A stretch of 64,000 nt of DNA from Pandoraea commovens (GTDB lineage: Bacteria; Pseudomonadota; Gammaproteobacteria; Burkholderiales; Burkholderiaceae). Position 1 is the stretch's first letter. Each line of letters opens with the position of its first letter. The DNA is taken from positions 310,001 through 374,000 of the forward strand of contig NZ_CABPSA010000004.1 in assembly GCF_902459615.1 (NCBI RefSeq), written 5' to 3'. The position numbers and the translations under genes are program-made. Positions 9,106-18,244 of this stretch are shown piece by piece. Below the pieces are notes generated by a model, which was not told the DNA's origin, ran no database searches, and saw only the letters and a list, made by a program, of their open reading frames with translations.

Positions 9106-10212
9106 ATGACTATCGACCATCGCCGGACGGCGCCCGATGCCGCGATACCGTACTTTGCATTTCGCGTCGATGTGGAGGTCGACGCGAACGGTGTCACCGA
9201 CGAATATCTGGCAGATCACGGTGACATGTTGCCTGCGGACACGCAGATGTTCCCGCCGTTTTCCGCACCAGGTGACATGTTATTCTGCACGATCAATGGC
9301 GTGGACATCGTGGCGATGACACGCCCCCTGAGCGCCGACGATGTCGGGAAAGCGATCGTCGTGAACTTCCCTGGCGAGGTTCTGCGAGCGCTGGCACCGG
9401 GCGAGTATGTGTTCACGTATCGATGCGAGCGTCCGAACGGCGAGGTCATCGGTGTGTCGGCGGACAAGTCGATCCTCGTCGATCTGACGCCGACGCTCAC
9501 GCTATTAGCCCCGCAAGTGGAAAACGGGGACGACGGCTTTCTGAACCCAATGCTCGCGCTGCAAGGCGCCCGCGTCCGGGTGCGCTATCAGGGCATGCAA
9601 GCGGGCCACCGGGTACAAGTTCACTGGCATGGCACGGTTGGCGACGGCACGATCGAGACGGCTTTCGAGACGGTCCCCGAGCCTGTGCCCGAATTCCTCT
9701 CTTTCGACATTGCCCCGGCGGTCATTGCGGCCAATGTCGGCTTGTCGTCAGACGTGAGCTATGTGGTGTCGCGCGCCGGTGGAGATCAGACGAGTCCGGT
9801 GCTGTCGCTGGGCGTGTTGCCGTTCAGGCCGACCGACATGCGGGTGCCGCAATTGCCGGATCTTGCGGGCAGCGATCGCATCGAGCCCGACAAGTTGCCG
9901 AACGGTGCCCAGGTGCTGCTTCAGCCCTGGCACCTCGCCTTCGAGCGCCAGCAGTTATGGCTTTGGTGCGAGGGCGAACACGAGGACCGGCCTGGTGAGA
10001 CATATCAGTTATTTCTCAAGGACGGACATCGGGTCACGGCGACGGAGGCGCGGGAGGGCTTCGATGAACGGATTCCTGCATCGTGGCTTGCACCACTGGC
10101 CCACGGCTCGCGCCTGAGCGTCAACTATCAGGTCGGATTCCACGATCAGGGACGACAGGACGGATGGCGTGTGTCGTTCGAGGTGATCAACCCGGCACGC
10201 AAGACGTTGTGA
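9106..10212 (+). CDS. Unrecognised 368-residue protein downstream of rhs
   Basis: No family recognised. ATG 9106 has GGGGAGG upstream at good spacing. The protein is soluble, without signal peptide or membrane segment, and reads as repeated beta-sandwich (Ig-like) units: two similar phrases, DVGKAIVVNFPGEVLRALAP and HRVQVHWHGTVGDGTIETAF, fit strands of such folds, and Val/Asp/Pro-rich linkers occur at ~125-140 and ~245-270. It follows rhs by 94 bp on the same strand and precedes the secreted paralogues by 52 bp, so it is probably part of the same unit. It has neither the size nor the hydrophobicity of a typical Rhs immunity protein, though that role cannot be excluded. Confidence 0.75.
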   Translation: MTIDHRRTAPDAAIPYFAFRVDVEVDANGVTDEYLADHGDMLPADTQMFPPFSAPGDMLFCTINGVDIVAMTRPLSADDVGKAIVVNFPGEVLRALAPGEYVFTYRCERPNGEVIGVSADKSILVDLTPTLTLLAPQVENGDDGFLNPMLALQGARVRVRYQGMQAGHRVQVHWHGTVGDGTIETAFETVPEPVPEFLSFDIAPAVIAANVGLSSDVSYVVSRAGGDQTSPVLSLGVLPFRPTDMRVPQLPDLAGSDRIEPDKLPNGAQVLLQPWHLAFERQQLWLWCEGEHEDRPGETYQLFLKDGHRVTATEAREGFDERIPASWLAPLAHGSRLSVNYQVGFHDQGRQDGWRVSFEVINPARKTL

Positions 10213-10264
10213 CGTTGCGGGCACGGAGATCGCGAAGGGACTGGGTCAAAGACGGAGGTGTGTG

Positions 10265-11257
10265 ATGCGAGCAATCCAAAACAAGTGTTGGTCTCGGATT
10301 TTGCGGGCCGTTTCGATGTTTGTGGTGGGCGCGTGGCTGTTGACGGCGTACCAGGGCGTGGCGAGTGCGGTCGACTTGGCGCCGGACGGGCCCGTCCAAA
10401 TCACCGGCGCGGCTGCGATCTCGATGATGCAGGGGGTGCCGCAGCACGACCATGCTTTACCCACGATCACGATGTGGCAGAAGAACGCTGACAAGCCGTG
10501 CTCGTTCAGTTTGTATGACGGACAGCAAATCAATTTCAAGGACAATTCGGCGTGTCCGAACGACGAACACTACTACTTCAGCATTTCGGGCGCGCATGAG
10601 GGGATGTGGCTGGAGATTCAGAACAACCCGGATTGCGGCAACAATGAGTCGTACGCGTTCTACAAGGTGTCGTTTCAGGACCAGCAGGTCGGCGATATCG
10701 GGCAGACCGTCGTTCAGCTCTCGCAGCAAAAGGATGTGGGCACGCGGTTGCTCGACGGCAACGGCAAGCCCTACCTGCTAGCCGATGGATGGCGCGGCAG
10801 TAATCCATTGCCAGGAGCGGTGTCGTGCGTGAAGGTGGGGCAATTGTTGCCCGACGGGCCATTACAGTTCCGCTCAAAGAAATTCCCGAATGAATGTCTC
10901 GGGTTTCGAGGTTTTGACACGGTACGTGTTGGGACTCGCAACTGCGATGACAGTGACATCCAGCATATGCTGTACTTCTTGTCTCTATCGAGCGGTGGTG
11001 GGATTCCCTACGCGACCTGGAGAACTCGGACCAAAGACTTCATCCCCGCTATTTACAAGGACAGCGCGGGGTCGGCATCGATTCTCTACAGTGGCGTGAG
11101 TAATCAGATGCCCCGTTACGGTGAGGACGGACGGTTCCGTGTCGGCGATGAATGCCTCTATGTCATCACCTTGGGCTACACGGCATTTCGCAAATGCCAG
11201 GGGACGATCGATGAGGTATTCGACAAGGTAAGGTACACCAAAGGCGTGCCGAAATGA
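10265..11257 (+). CDS. Secreted cysteine-containing protein, paralogue A
   Basis: The 330-residue product carries a Sec signal peptide: basic start (MRAIQNKCWSRILRAV), hydrophobic core SMFVVGAWLLTAY and a likely cut after VASA near residue 35. The mature part (~60-204) has conserved Cys pairs within phrases such as KPCSFSLYDG, SACPNDEHYYFSISGAHEG and NPDCGNNESYAFYKVSFQ. After ~205 come Cys-spaced units (NECLGF...TRNC, DECLYV...RKC) that loosely recall beta-trefoil lectin repeats; this is tentative. The ATG at 10265 is preferred to a GTG three bases earlier because GGAGG ends 6 nt before it. Function unknown. It pairs with a tandem paralogue at 11387. Confidence 0.8.
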   Translation: MRAIQNKCWSRILRAVSMFVVGAWLLTAYQGVASAVDLAPDGPVQITGAAAISMMQGVPQHDHALPTITMWQKNADKPCSFSLYDGQQINFKDNSACPNDEHYYFSISGAHEGMWLEIQNNPDCGNNESYAFYKVSFQDQQVGDIGQTVVQLSQQKDVGTRLLDGNGKPYLLADGWRGSNPLPGAVSCVKVGQLLPDGPLQFRSKKFPNECLGFRGFDTVRVGTRNCDDSDIQHMLYFLSLSSGGGIPYATWRTRTKDFIPAIYKDSAGSASILYSGVSNQMPRYGEDGRFRVGDECLYVITLGYTAFRKCQGTIDEVFDKVRYTKGVPK

Positions 11258-11297
11258 TGAGCCGGAGCCTTTGTCCGCAGAGGAACAAATGACACGC

Positions 11298-11339
11298 GAC
11301 GCTGGCATCTCGTCTGCACGAACGCGACACGCCAGCGTC
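11298..11339 (+). terminator. Possible hairpin between the secreted paralogues
   Basis: GACGCTGGC and GCCAGCGTC form a perfect 9-bp stem with a 24-nt loop, but no T tract follows. It could be a weak terminator or only a chance inverted repeat. Confidence 0.25.
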
Positions 11340-11386
11340 TCTCACAACCTGATCGCGCAGCGTCGAATTAGAGAGGGAGGTGCGTG

Positions 11387-12394
11387 ATGCGAAAAATCCA
11401 GGAAAAGTGTTGGTCTCGGATTTTGCGGGCCGTTTCGATGTTTGTGGTGGGCGCGTGGCTGTTGACGGCGTATCAGGGCGTGGCGGGTGCGGCCGACTCG
11501 GCGTCGGGTGCCGCGACCGGAGCAATCACCGGCGCGGCTGCGACGTCGAAGCTGGAGGCGGTGCCGCAGCACGATCACGCCTTACCCACGATCACGATGT
11601 GGGAAGCGAACGGTGAAAAGCCGTGCTCGTTCAGCTTATACGACGGAGAGAAGATCAATTTCAAGCAGAACTCGTCGTGTCCGAACGACGAGCACTACTT
11701 CTTCAGCATTTCCGGGGCGCATGAAGGGATGTGGCTGGAGATTCAGAACAACCCGGACTGTGGCAACAACGAGTCGTACGCGTTCTACAAGGTGTCGTTT
11801 CAGGACCAGCAGACCGGCGAGATCGGCAAGACCGTAGTTCAGCTCTCGCAGCAAAAGGATGTGGGCACGCGGCTGCTCGACGGCAACGGCAAGCCCTACC
11901 TGCTAGCCGATGGATGGCGCGGCAGTAGTCCATTGCCGGGAGCGGTGTCATGCGTGAGGGTGGGGCAGTTGCTGCCCGACGGGCCGTTCCGGTATCGCTC
12001 GAAGACGATTCCGGACAAATGTGTGCTCAACGGATCCCTCACCAACTTTTTGACGGTGAGGCTGGGCAATTGCGATGACCCGACAGCAGCCTTCTACAGC
12101 ACGCTTTCCTCAGGCACACCGATAATCTATGCGGCGTGGATTCCGCGTACCAAGACGTTCACTCCGGCACTTGGTCTGGATGCGCAGTTTAGTGGTGTGT
12201 TGCGTGTGCGAGTCACGCCGGACAGGCAGGTCAGGCCGCTTGAATTCGGCAGTGATGGGCGCTTCCGATACCAAATCAACTGCGTATTTGCCCACCCCCC
12301 GGCTTCGCTTTTCACGCGAGATTGTTCAGGTTCAGTTCCAGACGACGAAGTGTTTATCCGCGAGCGGGTGGTGCCCTTGCGTGGCACCCAATGA
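11387..12394 (+). CDS. Secreted cysteine-containing protein, paralogue B
   Basis: This 335-residue protein is nearly identical to the upstream paralogue in the signal peptide (RILRAVSMFVVGAWLLTAYQ in both) and highly similar to about residue 205. It then diverges: the C-terminal ~130 residues share only the spacing of Cys and the DGRFR phrase (here SDGRFRYQINCVF, there EDGRFRVGDECLY). ATG 11387 is preceded by GGGAGG 6 nt upstream, the same arrangement as paralogue A. A conserved N-terminal half joined to a variable C-terminal half is a pattern seen in recently duplicated, diversifying secreted factors. No catalytic motif was recognised. Confidence 0.8.
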   Translation: MRKIQEKCWSRILRAVSMFVVGAWLLTAYQGVAGAADSASGAATGAITGAAATSKLEAVPQHDHALPTITMWEANGEKPCSFSLYDGEKINFKQNSSCPNDEHYFFSISGAHEGMWLEIQNNPDCGNNESYAFYKVSFQDQQTGEIGKTVVQLSQQKDVGTRLLDGNGKPYLLADGWRGSSPLPGAVSCVRVGQLLPDGPFRYRSKTIPDKCVLNGSLTNFLTVRLGNCDDPTAAFYSTLSSGTPIIYAAWIPRTKTFTPALGLDAQFSGVLRVRVTPDRQVRPLEFGSDGRFRYQINCVFAHPPASLFTRDCSGSVPDDEVFIRERVVPLRGTQ

Positions 12395-12511
12395 CAAGGC
12401 ATCCGATCTTCGATGCATCTGTCAGTGCGCATGACGAGGCGATATTCACCAAGGAGTGACGGGGACGAGGGGCATCATGATGGGACCAACGTGGCGTGAC
12501 GACGTGACAAT

Positions 12512-12539
12512 GTGATGCGCCCTCGCATTGGCGCGTCAC
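12512..12539 (+). terminator. Possible terminator hairpin at the end of the accessory array
   Basis: GTGATGCGCC pairs with GGCGCGTCAC (one G-T pair) around a CTCGCATT loop. There is no U tract, so termination is uncertain. It lies between the convergent paralogue B and yegP genes. Confidence 0.3.
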
Positions 12540-12560
12540 GCAGGTTAGCCGCACAAGTCG

Positions 12561-12896
12561 TCAATGCGACAGGTCGCTCACCGAAGCCGCTGGTGCATCT
12601 CGCTTGACCTGGGTAATGCCGTCCTCCATCTGCTCGGCGGTCGAGAACATCTGGCTCTGGCCGATGATCTCGCCGTTGCGCGCCTTGAGGACGAAGTAGG
12701 GGCGCCCGGAAGTCGACGTCTTGCGCTCGAACCGGTGATCTTCAGCGGAATTCTTGCGAACGGACTCGATACCGTTCTGCGCTGACGCGCGCGCCTTGTA
12801 CGTCTCGGAGGAAAGGATGGTATGCCCGCTGTCGCCCAGCAGGTGAAAGTGGAATTCACCATTGGGGCTGCGCTTGAGTTCGAACTTGCCTGACAT
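12561..12896 (-). CDS. yegP: YegP-family (UPF0339/DUF1508) protein
   Basis: The 111-residue product contains two copies of the DUF1508 unit: MSGKFELKRSPNGEFHFHLL...TILSSETYKARASAQNGIES and HRFERKTSTSGRPYFVLKAR...IIGQSQMFSTAEQMEDGI. The family is small, cytoplasmic and of unknown biochemical role; E. coli YegP is the namesake. The start at 12896 fits homologues and has GGGAGAT upstream, whereas the longer open frame would add 42 residues without family resemblance. It ends with a short polar tail (DAPAASVSDLSH). It appears to be a single-gene unit facing away from the accessory array. Confidence 0.88.
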   Translation of the reverse strand: MSGKFELKRSPNGEFHFHLLGDSGHTILSSETYKARASAQNGIESVRKNSAEDHRFERKTSTSGRPYFVLKARNGEIIGQSQMFSTAEQMEDGITQVKRDAPAASVSDLSH

Positions 12897-13102
12897 TTGT
12901 GGATCTCCCGGATCTTCCAATGGCCAGCGGCGAGGGACTGCGAACTGCAAGTGACGCTGGCTGAGCGCCGCGTCGAAGAATGCGCCTAGATTAGCACCGC
13001 CAGCGCTTTGGCGAAACCGCACTTTGTTTCGAAGTGTAAACCACTTTGAGTGACAGTCCGCCGAACGGCCCGGGACGCCGCCGTTCGACGGTTTTGCGGC
13101 GT

Positions 13103-13795
13103 TCAGCGGCGCGCGTATTGCGTCGCGCCGAAGAGCATTTCGCGGGCTTTGTCGTCCTGCAACGGCTTGCGGGCGTCGGCGAGCACCTTGATGCCGCGTT
13201 GCACCGCCGGGCGTGCCTCAATGGCTTCGAACCACTTCTGCACGTTCGGGAAGTCCGACAACTCCACGCCCTGATTCTTCCACGAGCGCAGCCACGGCCA
13301 GATGGCAATGTCCGCCACGGTGTACATGTCGCCCGCGACGTACGGATGATCGCCAAGACGCTTGTCGAGCACGCCGTACAGACGTCGCGCTTCGTTGGTG
13401 TAGCGCTTGATCGCATAGTCGATCTTCTCGGGCGCATAAATCCGGAAGTGGTGCGCCTGACCGAGCATCGGCCCCACGCCGCCCATCTGGAACATCAGCC
13501 ATTCGAGCGTCTCGTACTTGCCGCGCACGTCTTCCGGCAGGAAGCGACCGGTCTTGCCTGCGAGGTAGAGCAGGATTGCGCCGGATTCGAACAGGGAGAT
13601 CGGTTTGCCGTCCGGGCCGTCTTCGTCGACGATGGCCGGGATCTTGTTATTCGGCGAGATGGCGAGAAATGCGTCCTTGAACTGGTCGCCCGCACCGATA
13701 TCGACGGCGTGTGCGTGATAAGCCAGCCCGCATTCTTCGAGCATGATGTGGACTTTGTGGCCGTTGGGCGTGGCCCAGGAGTAGACCTGAATCAA
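13103..13795 (-). CDS. yfcG: YfcG-like glutathione S-transferase / disulfide-bond oxidoreductase
   Basis: The 230-residue protein has the thioredoxin-fold N-domain and helical C-domain of Nu-class GSTs such as E. coli YfcG, which reduce disulfides with glutathione. Visible marks are VYSWATPNGHKVHIMLEE at the start, the cis-Pro/GSH motif SPNNKIPAIVDED (~48-60), FESGAILLYLAGKTG, and the C-domain capping motif VAGDMYTVADIAIWPWLR. The start codon is TTG at 13795, with GAGGAG about 6 nt upstream; no ATG lies near the expected N-terminus. It stands alone on the minus strand, 207 bp before yegP and 231 bp after the acyl-CoA dehydrogenase gene. Confidence 0.88.
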   Translation of the reverse strand: MIQVYSWATPNGHKVHIMLEECGLAYHAHAVDIGAGDQFKDAFLAISPNNKIPAIVDEDGPDGKPISLFESGAILLYLAGKTGRFLPEDVRGKYETLEWLMFQMGGVGPMLGQAHHFRIYAPEKIDYAIKRYTNEARRLYGVLDKRLGDHPYVAGDMYTVADIAIWPWLRSWKNQGVELSDFPNVQKWFEAIEARPAVQRGIKVLADARKPLQDDKAREMLFGATQYARR

Positions 13796-14026
13796 TTGCG
13801 GCTCCTCAGGGAGGCGTCGAGCGACGCCGGCGGATCACGTCGTGCGTGGGTCGCTCAGGCGGCTCCGGAGGCACGGTGATGGCGCAAATGGCAAACGGGC
13901 CGGGAGGGCGGCACCGTCCCCCCGGGGAAAACTGCCGGGAAATTACACCACAGAACGTTTTTCCCTGCCGGGCGCCGGTTCGGCGGTGTCCGGCAGACCT
14001 CGCCCGGCTCAACCGAGTGATCGCCG

Positions 14027-15256
<1,230 letters not shown>

Positions 15257-15307
15257 GAGATCTCCGTGCGGTGACTGTCTGCTGAATCGGGACGCGTCGG
15301 CGCGTGG

Positions 15308-16426
15308 TCAGGCATCGCGCAAGCGCGTCGCGTTCGTTGCACGCTGCGCATATGTCCAGGCGAGTTCGGCCATCGGGCGAGCCCGCTTGCCAGCGTCCAG
15401 CGCCTGTTGGCTTGCGGCCGTGCCGTCGCTCACGCGCTTCATGATGCCTTGCAGAATCGCTGCGATGCGGAACATGTTGTACGCGAGATAGAAGTGCCAT
15501 TGCGCAGGCGGAACGATGCCCGTGCGCTCGCTGTATCGACGGATGTAGACGTCTTCATCCGGAATGCCGAGGGCTTTCCAGTCGAGCCCGGCGATGCCGC
15601 GGAACACCCCGGGGCTGACATGCCACGCCATGCAGTGATAGCTGAAGTCCGCAATCGGGTCCCCCAGCGTCGACAGTTCCCAGTCGAGGACAGCGAGCAC
15701 GCGCGGCTCGCTCGGATGGAAGATCAGGTTGTCGAGACGGAAGTCGCCGTGGACGATAGTGGTGCGTTCGGGGGTGTCCGGCGTGCTGACCGGCAGATGG
15801 GCGGGCAGCCACTCGATGAGCCGGTCCATCGCGTCGATGGGTTCCGTCTCCGACGCGCGGTACTGTTTGCTCCAGCGCGCGATCTGACGCGCGATGTAGT
15901 CCCCCGGTTTGCCATACGATTCGAGACCGGCAGCCCGGTAATCGACACGATGCAGCGCTGCGATGACGCGATTCATTTCGTCGTAAATCTCACCGCGCTG
16001 CGTCGCCGTCATGCCCGGCAACGACGGATCCCACAGCACCCGCCCATCCACGAAGTCCATGACGTAGAACGCCAGTCCGATGACGCTTTCGTCCTCGCAT
16101 AGGCCCCGCATGCGGGCCACAGGTACGTCGGTGCTGGCGAGCGCGTCCATCACGCGGTATTCGCGTTCGATGGCGTGCGCTGAGGGGAGAAGCTTCGCCG
16201 CCGGGGCCGGTTTGGTGCGCAGCACGTACGCGGCCGAGGGCGTGGTGAGACGGTAGGTCGGATTGGACTGGCCGCCGTTAAACTGCGTGAGCGTCAGCGG
16301 CCCGGAGAAGCCCTCGACGTTGGCGCTCAGCCAGCGCTCAAGTGCGGCGGTGTCGAACGGCGCACGACTGCCCAGCGCCCGTTCGCCTGCAAATGCGGAA
16401 AAGTCCTGTACAAGCTCCTCGGCCAT
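15308..16426 (-). CDS. APH-fold phosphotransferase (ACAD10/LvaA-like kinase)
   Basis: This 372-residue protein belongs to the aminoglycoside-phosphotransferase-like superfamily. The Brenner motif VHGDFRLDNLIF places the catalytic HxD around H226-D228 with N233, and the metal-binding VLDWE motif has D248. The N-lobe shows FNGGQSNPTYRL and a YVLRTKP strand with the likely ATP-binding Lys near residue 72. It is not an antibiotic-resistance gene: the subfamily found next to acyl-CoA dehydrogenases, as in ACAD10/11 and LvaA, phosphorylates hydroxyacyl-CoA substrates. AGGAGA precedes ATG 16426. It lies between a histidine phosphatase and the dehydrogenase on the same strand, consistent with an operon. 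Confidence 0.87.
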   Translation of the reverse strand: MAEELVQDFSAFAGERALGSRAPFDTAALERWLSANVEGFSGPLTLTQFNGGQSNPTYRLTTPSAAYVLRTKPAPAAKLLPSAHAIEREYRVMDALASTDVPVARMRGLCEDESVIGLAFYVMDFVDGRVLWDPSLPGMTATQRGEIYDEMNRVIAALHRVDYRAAGLESYGKPGDYIARQIARWSKQYRASETEPIDAMDRLIEWLPAHLPVSTPDTPERTTIVHGDFRLDNLIFHPSEPRVLAVLDWELSTLGDPIADFSYHCMAWHVSPGVFRGIAGLDWKALGIPDEDVYIRRYSERTGIVPPAQWHFYLAYNMFRIAAILQGIMKRVSDGTAASQQALDAGKRARPMAELAWTYAQRATNATRLRDA

Positions 16427-16562
16427 GCTGTCTCCTGCATTTCCGGTGCTGCGTTGATCGAGACTGATTCGTGGGTTCGGCTTTTGCTGTTGTACGGCGA
16501 CGTTCGATAAAACGCGATGGGCCGGAGATGTCCCGGCCCGGAATGACGATGACGCGCGTCGT

Positions 16563-17318
16563 TTAGCCGCGTTGGCGCGTACGGACGAACGACGCGAAAA
16601 TCTTCTCCATGACCGTGAGCCGGTTATCGCGATGCAGCGGCTGCGGCGGGGCGAAGTTCATGAGGCGCACCACCCAGTCCTGCGGCTTGTCGCCGACGTC
16701 GAGCGCGTTGATGCACGCGGGCGTCTGGGCGAGCTGGCCGAGGAAGAGGCGTCCCAGCGGATGCAGGGCATGCGACAGAATCGCGCGATTCACGCCACCG
16801 TGCAACACCAGCAGCACGGTGTCCCACGACTTGTCGGCGCGCAGCTCCGCGATCGGCGGCACCACGCGATCGAGCAGTTCGCGCACCGATTCGCCGTTCA
16901 TGAAGCGTGTGCCTTCCGGCACCAGACCGTCGAACGCGCTGAGAAACGCCTGTGCCAGTTCGGCAGGGGGCAGGTCGGAGATCTTGCCCGCGCGGATTTC
17001 CTGCCAGCACGGCCACGTCTCGATTTCGACGTCCTGTCCGGTTTCTGCGAGCACGCGCTCGGCGGTCTCACGCGTGCGCGGCAGGCCGCTCACGATGACC
17101 CGGTCAAAGCGGATGTTCTCGGCGGCGAAGGCACGTCCGGCGGCGCTGGCCTGCGAGCGTCCCAGCTCATTGAGCGGGACGGCGTCTGCATCGATCGGGT
17201 GGCCGCTGTCGTCGAAATACGTGACGTCGCCGTGACGCATCAGATAGATGCGGCGACGTGCCGAGGGCGTGAAGGTCAGCGGACCGGTCTGGGCACCGAG
17301 TTGACCGAGTGAACTCAT
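16563..17318 (-). CDS. Histidine phosphatase family protein (phosphoglycerate mutase-like)
   Basis: The 251-residue product shows the branch-1 histidine phosphatase signature: IYLMRHGDVTYF with the RHG catalytic triplet near the N-terminus, SGLPRTRETAERVL with the conserved Arg, and a second catalytic His in LLVLHGGVNRAILSH. The family covers phosphosugar, cobalamin-pathway and protein phosphatases, so the substrate is unknown. AGGAGA lies ahead of ATG 17318. It is the third member of the minus-strand run with the kinase and dehydrogenase genes, and such phosphatases recur in this neighbourhood in Burkholderiales (from memory); a role in acting on the kinase product is speculative. Confidence 0.87.
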   Translation of the reverse strand: MSSLGQLGAQTGPLTFTPSARRRIYLMRHGDVTYFDDSGHPIDADAVPLNELGRSQASAAGRAFAAENIRFDRVIVSGLPRTRETAERVLAETGQDVEIETWPCWQEIRAGKISDLPPAELAQAFLSAFDGLVPEGTRFMNGESVRELLDRVVPPIAELRADKSWDTVLLVLHGGVNRAILSHALHPLGRLFLGQLAQTPACINALDVGDKPQDWVVRLMNFAPPQPLHRDNRLTVMEKIFASFVRTRQRG

Positions 17319-17449
17319 GCGAGGGTTCTCCTGAACGAATGCGGGCAGCGGACTAGCAGGCTAGCGAGCCTTGAAGGCCAGGGGCTGCCGCAGGGCATAG
17401 AGAGAGGGCGTACGCCGGTGGGCGGGTACGCTCTCTGCGGGTACGCGTT

Positions 17450-18229
17450 TCAGGGGTATTTTGCCGGACGTTTTTCAAGGAAGGCACTGATTCCTTCCAG
17501 ACCGTCGGCATGGTGCAGCGAAGCGACGAAATTATCGCGCTCGGCACCGAGTTGCGAGGTCAGCGTTTCGCTGGCGCCGCTGTCGATGAGCGATTTGATG
17601 CGGCCGACGGCGTTCGGCGACAGTTGCGCCAGATCCGTCGCCCAGTTGAGTGCTTCGGCGCGGGCTTGTCCGGGCGCAACGACCCGGTTGACGAGTCCTG
17701 CGGTGGCGAGTCGCGCGGCCGACACTGGCTTACCTTCGAGGAGGATTTCGGTGGCGAGCGGGCGGGGCAGAGCCTGCGAGAGGAACCACGAACCGCCGCC
17801 GTCGGGCGTGAGGCCGACTTTGACATACGCCATCACGAACTTGGCATTGTCGGCGGCGACGAGCAGATCGCAGGCAAGCGCGAGCGAGAAGCCCGCCCCG
17901 GCGGCCGCGCCTTCGACGGCGGCGATGATCGGCTTCGGACACGCACGCAGCGCCTCGATCCATTCGGCCAGCGCGTCAATACTGGCGGCCTGCACCGACG
18001 GATCTTTCTGACGGTTTTCCAGCAGGCGGTTCAGATTCCCGCCCGCGCAGAAGAAGTTGTCGGCCCCGGTGATCACGACGGCGCGCACGGAGGCGTCGCG
18101 CTCGGCCGTGGCCAGCGCTTCGACGCCAGCGGCGTACATGTCCGGATGCAGGGCGTTACGCGCGCCGGGATTGGACAGCGTCAGCACCAGCGTCTGGTCG
18201 ACGCGTTCGGCGAGCAGTTCAGCAGCCAT
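17450..18229 (-). CDS. Crotonase-family enoyl-CoA hydratase/isomerase, PaaG-like
   Basis: This 259-residue crotonase has the oxyanion-hole phrases NFFCAGGNLNRLL and AAVEGAAAGAGFSLALACD. The two glutamates of classical hydratases are absent; instead an Asp sits in LTPDGGGSW (D143), as in PaaG-type isomerases (1,2-epoxyphenylacetyl-CoA isomerase, delta3-delta2-enoyl-CoA isomerase). Database naming for relatives also includes oxepin-CoA hydrolase of an alternative type, so the exact reaction is open. GGAGA precedes ATG 18229. It follows the PaaH-like gene by 15 bp and is surely co-transcribed with it, which supports phenylacetate or beta-oxidation work. Confidence 0.82.
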   Translation of the reverse strand: MAAELLAERVDQTLVLTLSNPGARNALHPDMYAAGVEALATAERDASVRAVVITGADNFFCAGGNLNRLLENRQKDPSVQAASIDALAEWIEALRACPKPIIAAVEGAAAGAGFSLALACDLLVAADNAKFVMAYVKVGLTPDGGGSWFLSQALPRPLATEILLEGKPVSAARLATAGLVNRVVAPGQARAEALNWATDLAQLSPNAVGRIKSLIDSGASETLTSQLGAERDNFVASLHHADGLEGISAFLEKRPAKYP

Positions 18230-18244
18230 GATTCGGTCTCCGGA

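Noticed and set aside
13103-13795. Search for an ATG start of the YfcG-like gene
   Set aside because: No ATG lies near the expected N-terminus; TTG with a good ribosome site is the better start.
15308-16426. APH-fold protein as an antibiotic-resistance gene
   Set aside because: Its place beside an ACAD10/11-type dehydrogenase and its sequence fit acyl-CoA-linked kinases rather than aminoglycoside kinases.
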